DNA of 64,000 nucleotides from UMGS1279 sp045540715 (GCA_045540715.1 JAZQHT010000014.1:62001-126000), one strand, 5' to 3'. Positions 17,761-26,682 are shown, counted from the stretch's first letter. Translations and numbers: made by a program. Notes: generated from the letters alone by a model not told the origin.

Positions 17761-18690
17761 TTATTTTTTATCAAGCTTTGCAAACTTTTTAAAGGTTAAG
17801 GGCCAAATAATACCGGCAAAAATTCCTATTAAGAAATATCTAACGCCATCTGCAATATAATTGCCCTCACCAAAAATAATAAATAAGGGTTCTTTTAATA
17901 AACTTTTTATTAAAATTAATGGTACTAAACCTAAAGAAGTTTTTAATACCTGAACTAAAAAACTTGCTTTGGTTTCAAACTTAACGTATTTATGGTCTAT
18001 TTCATAAGAAATATAAAGCCCTAAAAAACAACCAAGCATTTTATAACCGTTAGAAAGGCCGTGTGCATAGTTGCCATCGGGGTCGGTATAAACAGACGCG
18101 GGAAATTTATAAAGTTCAACAAATAAAACGTAAGCTAGCGTTAAAGCAATAAGGCTATATAATAAAATACGCATATTCATCGGCTTTTTTGTGGCCCAAT
18201 CAATAATGGGTTTAAATGCAAAAACAAGTATAAGGGCAATTACAACAGATACTAAAACGTCTAATGGTGTGTGAACCCCTAAATACATCCTTGAGAAAGG
18301 CACTAATACGCAAAGGGCAATCATAACCGACCTTAAATCCCAACTTTTTCTAACCCTTGCAATACCGCCAAAAAGACCAATTGAACTTTGAGTGTGTCCG
18401 CTTGGAAAAGAATAACCGGTAGCGCCGCCCCTTGCCGACTCTACTACTGTAAAAGAAGGGTCTTTTACCCAAGGACGTGGAATTCTAAACCAAAGTTTTA
18501 AAAACTGATTTATAATTGTTCCTAAAAAGCCAACAAAGAATAAATAATAACCTTGTTTTTTATCAATGCACCAATAAAAAATTAAGGCAACAACTATAAA
18601 AACCATTTCATCGCCCAAATATGTTATTAGTGAAAAAAAGACATCAAATACAGGGTTTCTAAGTCCTTCTAAAAACTTTAAAAATTCCAT
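17761..18690 (-). CDS. PAP2-superfamily membrane phosphatase
   Basis: A 309-residue protein with the full PAP2 triad: KLWFRIPRPW (K-x6-RP), SFPSGHTQ and SRMYLGVHTPLDV, plus about eight helices. Such proteins remove phosphate from phosphatidate, undecaprenyl pyrophosphate or related lipids at the outer membrane face. The ATG at 18690 has AAGGGG eight bases upstream; the 28-residue extension to 18774 starts in the promoter region and has no site, so it is left out. It is transcribed divergently from the nucleotidase-kinase fusion gene. Confidence 0.85.
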   Translation of the reverse strand: MEFLKFLEGLRNPVFDVFFSLITYLGDEMVFIVVALIFYWCIDKKQGYYLFFVGFLGTIINQFLKLWFRIPRPWVKDPSFTVVESARGGATGYSFPSGHTQSSIGLFGGIARVRKSWDLRSVMIALCVLVPFSRMYLGVHTPLDVLVSVVIALILVFAFKPIIDWATKKPMNMRILLYSLIALTLAYVLFVELYKFPASVYTDPDGNYAHGLSNGYKMLGCFLGLYISYEIDHKYVKFETKASFLVQVLKTSLGLVPLILIKSLLKEPLFIIFGEGNYIADGVRYFLIGIFAGIIWPLTFKKFAKLDKK

Positions 18691-18759
18691 AATGCACCCC
18701 TTAAAATATTTTTTGTTAGTATAACATATAAAACTAAAATTTGCAAATATATAAAATAC

Positions 18760-18788
18760 TTGCTTTTTTGCCACTTTTTTAATATAAT
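18760..18788 (+). promoter_or_regulatory. promoter of the nucleotidase-guanylate kinase gene
   Basis: TTGCTT (18760-18765), a 17-base spacer and TATAAT (18783-18788). A start near 18795 would leave the first AGAAGG motif at the extreme 5' end of the mRNA. Confidence 0.65.
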
Positions 18789-18808
18789 AACTTTAGAAGG
18801 TGAATTGT

Positions 18809-18855
18809 GGCAGCTTTTCTTGTTTCTGTATCAAACAAGAAAGCTGCTTTTTTAA
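18809..18855 (+). terminator. attenuator-like hairpin in the leader
   Basis: GCAGCTTTTCTTGTTT pairs with AAACAAGAAAGCTGC (one bulged T) and is followed by TTTTTT. It lies between the promoter and the ATG at 18885 and would stop transcription unless disrupted. A GTG at 18807 with AGAAGG six bases upstream opens a frame that runs through the hairpin and is continuous with the gene, so translation of the leader might unfold it (inference). Confidence 0.55.
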
Positions 18856-18884
18856 CCAAAACTGCTTTAAAAGGAGTGAACAGT

Positions 18885-20000
18885 ATGAGCAGAAAATATA
18901 GACTTTCCACAGCCTTAGATATTGATGACGTTTTAATGGAGTGTACTTCTTACGCAATTAAACTTGCTAATGAAAAATATCAGTTTGACCCACCCCTTTC
19001 AATTTACGAAAAAGAAACTTGGGGCCCCACAGGTAAAAGAATAGACAGTATTTACGATTATTTTAGAGATCCGGAGTTTTACAGAACACAACCCGTTTAC
19101 GAGGGCGCTAAAGAATTTGTTAAAAAACTTTCTTCTATGACAGAGGTATATATTTCTACCGCTGTTCCGCCCGAGTTTATGGGAATTCGTGCAAAGCGCA
19201 TTTTAGAAGAATTTCCTGAGATTTCGGCCGACCATATTTATATGGGAGCCAGTAAAGAAAAAATCCAGGTTGATATTTTATTTGACGATGGCATGCACAA
19301 CGTTGTAAATTCAAGTGCTAAATACCCAATTTTAATGCGCCGTCCTTGGAACCAAGAAGCAACCGGACGACTTGCGGTTAATAGCTATGAAGAATTTTTA
19401 AAACTTGTTGAAGTTATTGCCGAAAGTTATAGTACTAAATCCGACCCACTTAAATTAAAAGACCCAAGCGTTGTGGTGCTTGTAGGTCCATCAGGTAGTG
19501 GTAAAAGTAAAATTGCAAGAAAACTGCTTAATAAAACCGACCGTTTTGAAAAGCTTGTAAGTTACACCACTAACGACCCCACCGCAACCGAAAAGAACGA
19601 GTGGTATAACTACGTTACTATTGAAGAATTTAGAAATATGTGCGATAGTGGCGAACTTTGCCAAAGCACAATGTACGCAGGGCACGGATACGGCTCTAAA
19701 AAGGGCGATATTGAAAAGATTTTAAATAGCGGCAAACACGTTTTAACCACAATGGATATTTGCGGTGCTATGTCGCTTAAAACAAACTTTAAAAACGTTA
19801 TAACCATTTACACAAAGCGCGACCAAAAACTTTTAATGGGTGCAATTCTTAGAAAAAATGCAACCATTGAAGACAAGGTTAACAGATTAATGGCTATTGA
19901 ATATGAAAAACAAAATGCCGAAATTTGTGATTACGTTGTTGAATTTAATGCTTATGACGAAGCTGTGGAAAAAATAAGCAAAATTTTAAAAATTAAGTAA
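18885..20000 (+). CDS. 5'-nucleotidase (HAD)-guanylate kinase-like fusion
   Basis: Two nucleotide enzymes joined in one 371-residue cytosolic protein. Residues 1-180 resemble NT5C-type deoxyribonucleotidases of the HAD superfamily: DIDDVL at 12-17 (nucleophile Asp and the DxDx motif) and ILFDDG at 131-136. Residues 195-371 resemble guanylate kinase: P-loop GPSGSGKS at 201-208, SYTTNDPTATE at 226-236 replacing SYTTRxPRxGE, and YAGHGYGSKKG. Several GMP-contacting residues (R of SYTTR) are changed, so the second domain may use another substrate. The ATG at 18885 has AAGGAG eight bases upstream; an in-frame GTG at 18807, also with a good site, would add 26 residues. A terminator follows. Confidence 0.75.
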   Translation: MSRKYRLSTALDIDDVLMECTSYAIKLANEKYQFDPPLSIYEKETWGPTGKRIDSIYDYFRDPEFYRTQPVYEGAKEFVKKLSSMTEVYISTAVPPEFMGIRAKRILEEFPEISADHIYMGASKEKIQVDILFDDGMHNVVNSSAKYPILMRRPWNQEATGRLAVNSYEEFLKLVEVIAESYSTKSDPLKLKDPSVVVLVGPSGSGKSKIARKLLNKTDRFEKLVSYTTNDPTATEKNEWYNYVTIEEFRNMCDSGELCQSTMYAGHGYGSKKGDIEKILNSGKHVLTTMDICGAMSLKTNFKNVITIYTKRDQKLLMGAILRKNATIEDKVNRLMAIEYEKQNAEICDYVVEFNAYDEAVEKISKILKIK

Positions 20001-20012
20001 AAATATCTAAAT

Positions 20013-20045
20013 AAAAAAGCACCTACAAAAAGTAGGTGCTTTTTA
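20013..20045. terminator. bidirectional hairpin terminator
   Basis: A 13-bp stem, AAAAAGCACCTAC / GTAGGTGCTTTTT, lies between convergent genes. Confidence 0.85.
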
Positions 20046-20537
20046 TTATGCATTTTTTCTTTTTCTATTAAAGATTTTTTTGAATAAAGAATATATGCCA
20101 TAAGCAATTCTTAATACAAGATAATTTATTGCAAACATTTCTAAGAACATATAAGTTAAAGCCGTAAACTCAATAGCAAGAAAATACGCAACAATAAAGC
20201 CTAATAAACCAATAGTTTTTACAAGTATAATTGAATTTAATATCTTTTTTACGCGTTCTGACTTATTATTGTTTGCCAAAAACTTTATATCGAACAAAAC
20301 CTCGAAAAGAAGTGAATCGCCTATAAACCAAATATTTATTATTGTAAGGGCTTTAAAATAATAAACTATATTCTCTGCATATTCAGGAATACTATCATAT
20401 AAAAATTTTGCTTGAAACGCAAAGAATATCTGAAAAGCCATAAAGCAAATTATGAAACATATATTAATAATTTTGTTTTTTATTTTCATAAATTGTATTA
20501 ATACCCCTTTAAAAGTATAAGGACACAAAACTTTCAT
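20046..20537 (-). CDS. small four-helix membrane protein, function unknown
   Basis: A 163-residue protein with about four hydrophobic helices and a basic C-terminus (FKKIFNRKRKNA). I do not recognise it; the organisation loosely recalls DUF2975-like membrane proteins, without clear evidence. The start is uncertain: neither the ATG at 20537 nor the in-frame ATG at MKIKNK (20489) has a well-spaced ribosome binding site. Stand-alone gene. Confidence 0.5.
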   Translation of the reverse strand: MKVLCPYTFKGVLIQFMKIKNKIINICFIICFMAFQIFFAFQAKFLYDSIPEYAENIVYYFKALTIINIWFIGDSLLFEVLFDIKFLANNNKSERVKKILNSIILVKTIGLLGFIVAYFLAIEFTALTYMFLEMFAINYLVLRIAYGIYSLFKKIFNRKRKNA

Positions 20538-20634
20538 CTTCTATTATGCAACTTTTTGTTTAATATTTCAATATGCAAATTGTTATAATTTATTGTTTGA
20601 TTTTAGTGTGTTTTGCTAATCTCTTTTTTGCAAA

Positions 20635-20667
20635 AAAGAAAGCTCCCTTAAAAAAGGGAGCCTTTTT
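20635..20667 (-). terminator. hairpin terminator of the aconitase X operon
   Basis: Stem AGGCTCCCTT / AAGGGAGCTT (read on the minus strand) followed by CTTTTTT, right after the DUF126 stop. Confidence 0.8.
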
Positions 20668-20671
20668 AATA

Positions 20672-21118
20672 TTATTCTTCTACTATAACTACGCCGTCTT
20701 CTTTAATGGTGATTTTCATACCGTCTTTAACGTAGTTTAAAAATTCGTCGCCCAAAGAATCAATAACAGGCATTGTAACGTTATCAATCCAAACGTCAGC
20801 TAAAACGGCTCCCGCCGCTGCAAGTGAATCTATATGGTTTGCAAAAAGCATACAAGCAGGGTTTTTCTCCATTGCGCATGCGCAATATAAAACTAAACCA
20901 CCGGTTGTAGAACCTATTGTTTGTGGCAAGCAAAGTGCTTTATTAATAAGTGGTTTACCGTGTAATTCTTTATTGTTTTGGTCGCCGCATTTAACCTCTT
21001 TATCGCCAAATTGTAACGCCATTTGAAGTGATGCTAAGGTGTTAAAACCTTCAGTTGTTACTACGGCTTCTGCTGTAACGGTTCCGGGTGTTACAACCCT
21101 ACCTTTAAATTCTCTCAT
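20672..21118 (-). CDS. aconitase X swivel (small) subunit, DUF126
   Basis: A 148-residue partner of the aconitase X catalytic subunit. It has the DUF126 pattern: KGRVVTPGTVTAEAVVT at the start, LHGKPLINKALCLPQTIGSTTG in the middle (swivel Ser/Thr loop) and a late DGVVIVEE. Its ATG overlaps the catalytic-subunit stop (TAATG), with GGGAGG upstream. In bacteria AcnX enzymes are dehydratases such as cis-3-hydroxy-L-proline dehydratase; in archaea they are phosphomevalonate dehydratases. The substrate here is unknown. Confidence 0.85.
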   Translation of the reverse strand: MREFKGRVVTPGTVTAEAVVTTEGFNTLASLQMALQFGDKEVKCGDQNNKELHGKPLINKALCLPQTIGSTTGGLVLYCACAMEKNPACMLFANHIDSLAAAGAVLADVWIDNVTMPVIDSLGDEFLNYVKDGMKITIKEDGVVIVEE

Positions 21119-22392
21119 TATTTTTTACCTCCCGTTACAATTTCTAAAATTTCGGCATCGGTATAATATTTTGCGCTTGTATATGTACGAAGTTTATTAG
21201 AAGAAGTAATAACCGGCATTGTTTTGCAAAGCGGATTGTTCATATACATTAGTGGGCAAATATAAGAAGTAATAACGCCGGTGGCTTCTAGTCGTTTAGC
21301 GTATTCTGTTTTGTTAAAGGCTTCAAGCACCTTTGGGGCTGCTGTAAATACAGTTTTAATGGTAACCTTTTTATTGCCCTTTTCTTTTAGTGCATTTTCA
21401 ATATTTACTGTCCAAGCGGTTAATTGTTCTAAAGAAAGGTGTGGGCAACCAACAAAGCAAAGTTTTGGGGTTGCGTTTGGATTTTTCCAAATAACAGGGT
21501 AATTCTTTTGAACACGCTCTAACTCGGCATCATCTATAATATATTCTTTTGCGTCTTTTAAAATTAATTCTTCTTTAAGCTCTTTTGCTTCGGGTGTTAG
21601 ATTATCAATATGATAAAGTCCAACTGCGCCGTTAGAAGCAGTTGCAGCACCAAAGTCTTTTAAATATGCTTTTGCGCTGTCGTTTAGCTCGTCGCCAATC
21701 CATTTATCAAGGCCGTAAACGTAAGGAACGTCTTCCATAACCTTCATACCAATTGCAGAGCCAAGTAGCTGAGCTTCGGGTTTTTTGGTGGTTTGAACCT
21801 TAATTACCCAAGATGCCTTACGGCCTTCGTCGGTTAGTAAACCAAAATATGGAACGTAACCTACAATCGAACCCATAATATCAATAATACCTGAGTTGCG
21901 GTTACAACGAGCCCCTAGCACTGAGTTTGCATATACAACCGCACTAGATTCTGCCCAAGAAAGCACTTCCCCTTTTTGTGGTAGATTGCCAACTTCATCC
22001 ATATAGCAAGTACAGGTAAATGCATCGTCAGATAAAAGGCCTAGTTCTTTAAGCTGTTTTTCATAAAAATCTTGTTTTGTGTACATAAATTTATTAAAAA
22101 CAAAATTTTGTAAAAAGTTTGCCGGCACGTTTTTATCTAACGGACGTGGGTCAACCGAGAATTTTTGACCGGAGCATACGTCGGCATCAAGTAATTGTTG
22201 CATAAGGTCATATACAGGCGACATAACCTTTAAACCAAAGCTTGTTACAAGGTGGTTATATTTTGAGGTTATTGGCACTAATTTTTCTGCTTCAAAAGCA
22301 TCGCCATACATAACCATTGTTTTCATAACTTTTGCTAAGGTTTCACCCTTTTCGCCATTTAAAATGGCTTGTTGTTCTTTAGTTAATTTCAT
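21118..22392 (-). CDS. aconitase X catalytic subunit, DUF521
   Basis: Iron-sulfur dehydratase subunit of 424 residues. Recognisable blocks include MYGDAFEAEKLVPITSKYNHL, GARCNRNSGIIDIMGSIVG with cluster-type cysteines, KLCFVGCPHLSLEQL and YICPLMYMNNPLCK. The ATG at 22392 has AAGGAG in front; the longer frame to 22437 overlaps the upstream gene and was rejected. The operon order (OYE reductase, AcnX large, AcnX small) suggests that the dehydrated, double-bonded product is then reduced (inference). Confidence 0.87.
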   Translation of the reverse strand: MKLTKEQQAILNGEKGETLAKVMKTMVMYGDAFEAEKLVPITSKYNHLVTSFGLKVMSPVYDLMQQLLDADVCSGQKFSVDPRPLDKNVPANFLQNFVFNKFMYTKQDFYEKQLKELGLLSDDAFTCTCYMDEVGNLPQKGEVLSWAESSAVVYANSVLGARCNRNSGIIDIMGSIVGYVPYFGLLTDEGRKASWVIKVQTTKKPEAQLLGSAIGMKVMEDVPYVYGLDKWIGDELNDSAKAYLKDFGAATASNGAVGLYHIDNLTPEAKELKEELILKDAKEYIIDDAELERVQKNYPVIWKNPNATPKLCFVGCPHLSLEQLTAWTVNIENALKEKGNKKVTIKTVFTAAPKVLEAFNKTEYAKRLEATGVITSYICPLMYMNNPLCKTMPVITSSNKLRTYTSAKYYTDAEILEIVTGGKK

Positions 22393-22403
22393 AGTTTTTC
22401 TCC

Positions 22404-24473
22404 TTATATCTTCATACAAGTATCCCAAGCGCCCCAAATTACGCTACGTAAATTGCCAACCTCTTTGCAGTCACCAATAATGTGAACCTTGCCCGATTTT
22501 TTGGCAATGGGGTTTGGATTATAACCAACAGATAAAATAACGCTATCGGCTTCAATTTTTCTTTCTTCGCCAAGTTTGTTTTTAACAATAACACCGTCGC
22601 TTAAAATTTCACTAGCAGATGTTTCAAGTAAAACGGGAACTTCGTTTGTTTTAAAGAAATCACGTAAATAACTTGTGTTAGCAAGGCAAATACCGGGTGT
22701 TACAACAAGGTCGTCGGCAATTTCAATAATTGTTGGTTTTTTGCCTTTTAAGTATAGGTCGTAAGCAATTTCGCAACCGGTTAAGCCGCCGCCAATAACA
22801 ACAACCTTTTCGCCAACCTCTTTTTTATCTAATAAATAATCAATAGCTTCAATTGTGTTTTCTGCGCCCTTAATTGGAATTTTCTTTGCAACAGCACCGG
22901 TGGCAATAACAATTTCATCTGCGTTTATTGCTTTAATATCGGTAATTTCGGTATTAAGTTTTACTTCAATTGGGTGCTTACTTAATTCGCGAATATACCA
23001 AGCAATTAAGGCTTTATCTTTTTCTTTAAAGGAAGGAGCAGCAGCCGCAATAAATACACCGCCAAGTTTATCGGTCTTTTCGTAAAGTGTTACTTTGTGG
23101 CCGCGTTTAGATAATAAAATTGCGGCTTCCATACCACCAATACCGCCACCGATAACCGCAACGTTTTTAACCTTTTTAGCTTTGCTTACGCTGTATTTTT
23201 TAGACTGCATTGTAAGTGGGTTTAATGCACAACGAGCAAGACCCATTGTGTCTTTTAAATCTTGTGTGTTTGCGTGGCCTTTAGAAGACGAGAAGTTAAA
23301 GCAACCACTATGACAGCAAATGCAAGGCTTAATGTCTTCTAATCGGTTTTCAATCATTTTGGTAATCCACTCGGGGTCGGTTAAGAACTGACGAGCCACA
23401 CCAACTGCATCAATTTTGCCTTCTTTAACGGCTTTAGCGCCAATTTCAGCATCCATCCTACCTGCACAAACAACAGGAATATCAACAAATTTCTTAATAT
23501 GAGCAACGTCTTCAAGGTTGCAGTTTTCGGGCATATATACGGGTGGGTGTGCCCAATACCACGAATCGTAAGTGCCGTTATCTGCATTAAGCATATCATA
23601 ACCTGCATCTTGCAAGTATTTTGCAGCCTTTTCAGATTCTTCCATATTTCTGCCAACTTCTTCGTAATCTTCGCCGGGCATTGCGCCATAGCAAAAGCCC
23701 TTCATTTTAGATTCTACAGAATAGCGTAAAGAAACGGGAAAATCTTTACCGCACTCATCTTTAATTGCCTTTACAACTTCGGTTGCAAAGCGATAACGAT
23801 TTTCAAAACTGCCGCCGTAATTATCGGTACGTTTATTGAAAAATTCAATTGCGAATTGGTCTAATAAATAACCCTCGTGAACAGCGTGAACTTCAACACC
23901 GTCAACACCTGCATCCATACAAAGTTTTGCGGTTTTTGCAAAGGCTTCAATAATTTCGTGAATTTGTTCTAAAGTCATTTCAGGACAAATAATATCGTGA
24001 GCCCAACGAGAAGGTTGTTCACTTGGAGAAGCAAGTTCGTGAGAAGTATCAATAATAGGTTTTACAATTGCGCGTGTAATTTTGTTTTTATGTAAAGGAG
24101 CAACAAGCTCTGTAATTGCCCAAGAACGACCCATACCGGCAGTTAATTGAACAAAAAGTTTTGCCCCTGTTTTATGAATTTCATCCATAAATTCTTTTAG
24201 TTCTTCAAACATTTTTGGGTTTTGCCAAAGCCATTTGCCCCAAAAAGTATCACGTAAAGGAGCAATACCCGGAATAATTAAGCCAACGTTATTTTTAGCT
24301 CTTTCTAAAAATAGTTTTGCGGCCTCTTTATCAAAATGGCAACCGCCAAGTTCAAACCATCCAAAAAGTGAAGTGCCGCCCATAGGACACATAACAATAC
24401 GGTTTTTAATTTCAACGTTGCCAATTTTCCAAGGAGTAAACAAAGATTCATATTTTTTATCTAATTTTTCCAT
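22404..24473 (-). CDS. NADH:flavin oxidoreductase / 2-enoate reductase family
   Basis: A 689-residue flavo-iron-sulfur enzyme of the 2,4-dienoyl-CoA reductase/enoate reductase family. It has an N-terminal FMN TIM barrel (residues 1-370, with VDGVEVHAVHEGYLLDQF and RTDNYGGSFENR), a cysteine cluster for one [4Fe-4S] (IKPCICCHSGC with a later RCALNP), and a C-terminal NAD(P)H/FAD region (VAVIGGGIGGMEAAI and VVIGGGLTGCEIA). These enzymes reduce alpha,beta-unsaturated carboxylates or enoyl-CoA. It is the first gene of the aconitase X operon, and the downstream AcnX start is 11 bases from its stop. Confidence 0.9.
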   Translation of the reverse strand: MEKLDKKYESLFTPWKIGNVEIKNRIVMCPMGGTSLFGWFELGGCHFDKEAAKLFLERAKNNVGLIIPGIAPLRDTFWGKWLWQNPKMFEELKEFMDEIHKTGAKLFVQLTAGMGRSWAITELVAPLHKNKITRAIVKPIIDTSHELASPSEQPSRWAHDIICPEMTLEQIHEIIEAFAKTAKLCMDAGVDGVEVHAVHEGYLLDQFAIEFFNKRTDNYGGSFENRYRFATEVVKAIKDECGKDFPVSLRYSVESKMKGFCYGAMPGEDYEEVGRNMEESEKAAKYLQDAGYDMLNADNGTYDSWYWAHPPVYMPENCNLEDVAHIKKFVDIPVVCAGRMDAEIGAKAVKEGKIDAVGVARQFLTDPEWITKMIENRLEDIKPCICCHSGCFNFSSSKGHANTQDLKDTMGLARCALNPLTMQSKKYSVSKAKKVKNVAVIGGGIGGMEAAILLSKRGHKVTLYEKTDKLGGVFIAAAAPSFKEKDKALIAWYIRELSKHPIEVKLNTEITDIKAINADEIVIATGAVAKKIPIKGAENTIEAIDYLLDKKEVGEKVVVIGGGLTGCEIAYDLYLKGKKPTIIEIADDLVVTPGICLANTSYLRDFFKTNEVPVLLETSASEILSDGVIVKNKLGEERKIEADSVILSVGYNPNPIAKKSGKVHIIGDCKEVGNLRSVIWGAWDTCMKI

Positions 24474-24550
24474 AGCAATAATCCTTTCAGTAATTAGGTT
24501 GTTAAAATTTTAACATCCATTATTTATTATAACATAATATGACAAAAAAG

Positions 24551-24586
24551 CAAGAAAAAGCACCTATCCTTTTGATAAGTGCTTTC
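24551..24586 (-). terminator. hairpin terminator of the MFS unit
   Basis: Stem AAAGCACTTATC / GATAGGTGCTTT (minus strand), followed by TTCTTGCTTTTTT. Confidence 0.8.
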
Positions 24587-24702
24587 TAATTTTTGATTTT
24601 GGGTAGCGGGAATTCGTTTTTACGTCGTTCTTCACGTTCTATTAGTTCTTTTACGCTTAGTTCTGCGGTTTCATACATAATGCACTTGCCTTCTTCTCCC
24701 AC
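24586..24702 (-). CDS. possible 38-residue protein downstream of the MFS gene
   Basis: A short frame beginning with GTG at 24702, 16 bases after the transporter stop, with AAAGGG nine bases upstream; an alternative ATG is at 24678. The product is charged, Lys/Glu rich, with the helical core VKELIEREERRKNEFP and no membrane segment. Its stop sits right at the terminator, so it fills an operon slot exactly, and codon use matches its neighbours. I do not recognise it. Confidence 0.45.
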   Translation of the reverse strand: MGEEGKCIMYETAELSVKELIEREERRKNEFPLPKIKN

Positions 24703-24718
24703 TATTAGATACCCTTTG

Positions 24719-25921
24719 CTAATCTTTTAAGTAAATTGTTTTCTTTTTTATTATTATTAAAACAATTAAAGCAATAGTTAAAGTTATCGGAAAAACCGTG
24801 CCACCAAGCAAGCCAATTTTTAGGTTGCCTCCCGCTATTTCAGAAAGGGTGCCCACCATAGCAGGACTTATAGCGCCACCAAAGTCGCCTGCAAGTGCTA
24901 AAAAGGCAAACATAGCCGTTCCGCCTTTTGGACAATTTAAAGACGAAATACTTAAAGACCCCGGCCACATAATGCCGACCGAAAAGCCGCAAAGCGCACA
25001 ACCTAAAAGTCCTAAAAACGCAACCGAAGAAAGGGAAGCCAACAAATAACAGGTAACGCACAAAATTGCACTGCCAAGCATTACTTTGGTTAAATTAAGT
25101 TTATTACTAAACTTGCCGTATAATAAACGAGATACACCCATAAATATTGCAAACATACAAGGCCCTAATAAATCGCCAATCGCTTTAGATACCCCTAAAG
25201 CCGATTCCGTAAAGGCCGATGCCCACTGCGACATGGTAATTTCTGATGCGCCAGCCGTTATCATAAGAATAATCATTAGCCAAAAGATAGGTGTTTTTAA
25301 TAGTTTTTTAACACCCATACTCTCGCCTTCGGGAAGTAATCTTTCAATGGGGCAATTAATAAAGTTAAAGGCGTTAAATAACGGAATTATGGCCCAAATA
25401 AATGCAAGTATCTTCCAATTTTCTATACCAAAGGCGGCAAAAAATGCCGTTGAACCTAAAATAACCGCTACCGTTCCCCAACAATAAAAAGAGTGTAAAA
25501 AGCTCATAACACCATCTTTATTTTCAAAAGGACAGGCCTCAATTATGGGGCTTACTAAAACTTCTACAATGCCGCTGCCTATTGCATAAAGCACAACCGC
25601 AATTATAATACCTAAAAATGAAGACGGTAAAACTTCTGGTAAAATTGCCATTAAAATAAGTCCTAAAGCAGATAACACCTGCGAAGCCATAACGCAAGCG
25701 CGATAACCCACTTTGTCAGCTATTTTTGTAACCGCAAGGTCAATAACCAGTTGTGTTAAATAAAACACTAACGGAATTAAAGCAATTTTATCAAGCGATA
25801 TGCCGTAACTTGCTTTAAAGGTTAAAAACAAAAGCGGCGCAAAGTTTGCAGTAATTGATTGCGTTACAAAGCTAAAATAACAAGCTAATAAGGTTTTTTT
25901 ATATTTATTTTGATTTTGCAT
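24719..25921 (-). CDS. MFS transporter
   Basis: Major facilitator of 400 residues with about 12 helices. It starts with KTLLACYFSFVTQSITANFAPLLF and has the A-like loop DLAVTKIADKVGYRAC after helix 2. The general architecture resembles FucP-like sugar or carboxylate permeases; the substrate is unknown. Its proximity to the aconitase X/enoate reductase operon, separated by a terminator, may be coincidental. Confidence 0.8.
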   Translation of the reverse strand: MQNQNKYKKTLLACYFSFVTQSITANFAPLLFLTFKASYGISLDKIALIPLVFYLTQLVIDLAVTKIADKVGYRACVMASQVLSALGLILMAILPEVLPSSFLGIIIAVVLYAIGSGIVEVLVSPIIEACPFENKDGVMSFLHSFYCWGTVAVILGSTAFFAAFGIENWKILAFIWAIIPLFNAFNFINCPIERLLPEGESMGVKKLLKTPIFWLMIILMITAGASEITMSQWASAFTESALGVSKAIGDLLGPCMFAIFMGVSRLLYGKFSNKLNLTKVMLGSAILCVTCYLLASLSSVAFLGLLGCALCGFSVGIMWPGSLSISSLNCPKGGTAMFAFLALAGDFGGAISPAMVGTLSEIAGGNLKIGLLGGTVFPITLTIALIVLIIIKKKTIYLKD

Positions 25922-26011
25922 AACAGCACCTTCAAATTAAATAACTTTTCATTAACCTATATTATACTTTAAAAACAAAAAAATGGAAGACGCAAAACAG
26001 AAAAATTTTTA

Positions 26012-26045
26012 TAATAAAATCCCCGTAACACAGGTTACGAGGATT
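26012..26045 (-). terminator. hairpin terminator of the DUF2500 gene
   Basis: Stem AATCCTCGTAAC / GTTACGGGGATT with one T-G pair (minus strand), then TTATTATAAA. Confidence 0.75.
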
Positions 26046-26076
26046 TACATGTTTTATAAACTTTTGAAAATGATCA

Positions 26077-26421
26077 TTATCTTGTAAATGAAATATATCT
26101 TTTTCCTGTATGGGTTAGTGTGCCCTCATCGCCCTCCAACATCATCTTGTACTGTTCATTATCTTTAATAGCCAGTTCTATTCTTGCCCCATTTTGTTTT
26201 TCAAAGATAACAAAATTAAACTGTTCTATTGAACCCATAGGCGAATAAGTCTTTTTAAAAACAATTTTAGCTTTAACCGTTTCTGGTTTACCAATTTCGT
26301 TTTCGCCAAATATTTCTTTAGTTTTTTGTGAAGATTTTTTTAGCATAGGAATAACCAAAAAAATAAAAACAAAAGCAAAAACTATCAGAACGCTTATTAT
26401 TAAAGGTTTTTTATCGTCCAT
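26077..26421 (-). CDS. DUF2500-like single-pass membrane protein
   Basis: A 114-residue protein with one N-terminal membrane helix (about residues 6-26) and an extracytoplasmic or cytosolic beta-rich domain whose pattern (VKAKIVFKKT...FVIFEKQNGARIELAI...LEGDEGTLTHTGKRYISF) matches DUF2500. Function unknown. Second gene of a two-gene unit with the small zinc-ribbon-like protein upstream (spacing 12 bases). Confidence 0.7.
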   Translation of the reverse strand: MDDKKPLIISVLIVFAFVFIFLVIPMLKKSSQKTKEIFGENEIGKPETVKAKIVFKKTYSPMGSIEQFNFVIFEKQNGARIELAIKDNEQYKMMLEGDEGTLTHTGKRYISFTR

Positions 26422-26433
26422 AATTCACCAACC

Positions 26434-26661
26434 TTATTCCCAATAATTGCTATTGCCATGCGAAATATAACAAGACACACACGACTCTTCTTTTTTACGT
26501 TTTATAACATTTTCACTTGTACCACAATAATCACATTTTCCATCTTCACCGGTTATAATAGGGACTATACTTGAAACAATTTCGTCAGAACACATAGCAA
26601 AGCATAATCCAAGAGCACATATTAATAGACCAATAATAACCATCTTAGCGTTTTTGTCCAC
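26434..26661 (-). CDS. 75-residue membrane protein with a CxxC pair
   Basis: Starts with GTG and has GAGGGAAA five bases upstream. One membrane helix (residues 6-24) is followed by a short domain with CDYCGTSE and CVSCY, which could bind one zinc as a ribbon. Function unknown. It is transcribed divergently from the ribbon-helix-helix gene and shares a palindromic upstream region with it. Confidence 0.6.
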   Translation of the reverse strand: MDKNAKMVIIGLLICALGLCFAMCSDEIVSSIVPIITGEDGKCDYCGTSENVIKRKKEESCVSCYISHGNSNYWE

Positions 26662-26682
26662 AACTTTCCCTCATTTTCATTT

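Noticed and set aside
23381..23689. 102-residue minus-strand frame inside the enoate reductase gene
   Set aside because: Same-strand shifted frame of a clear enzyme gene, without start signals.
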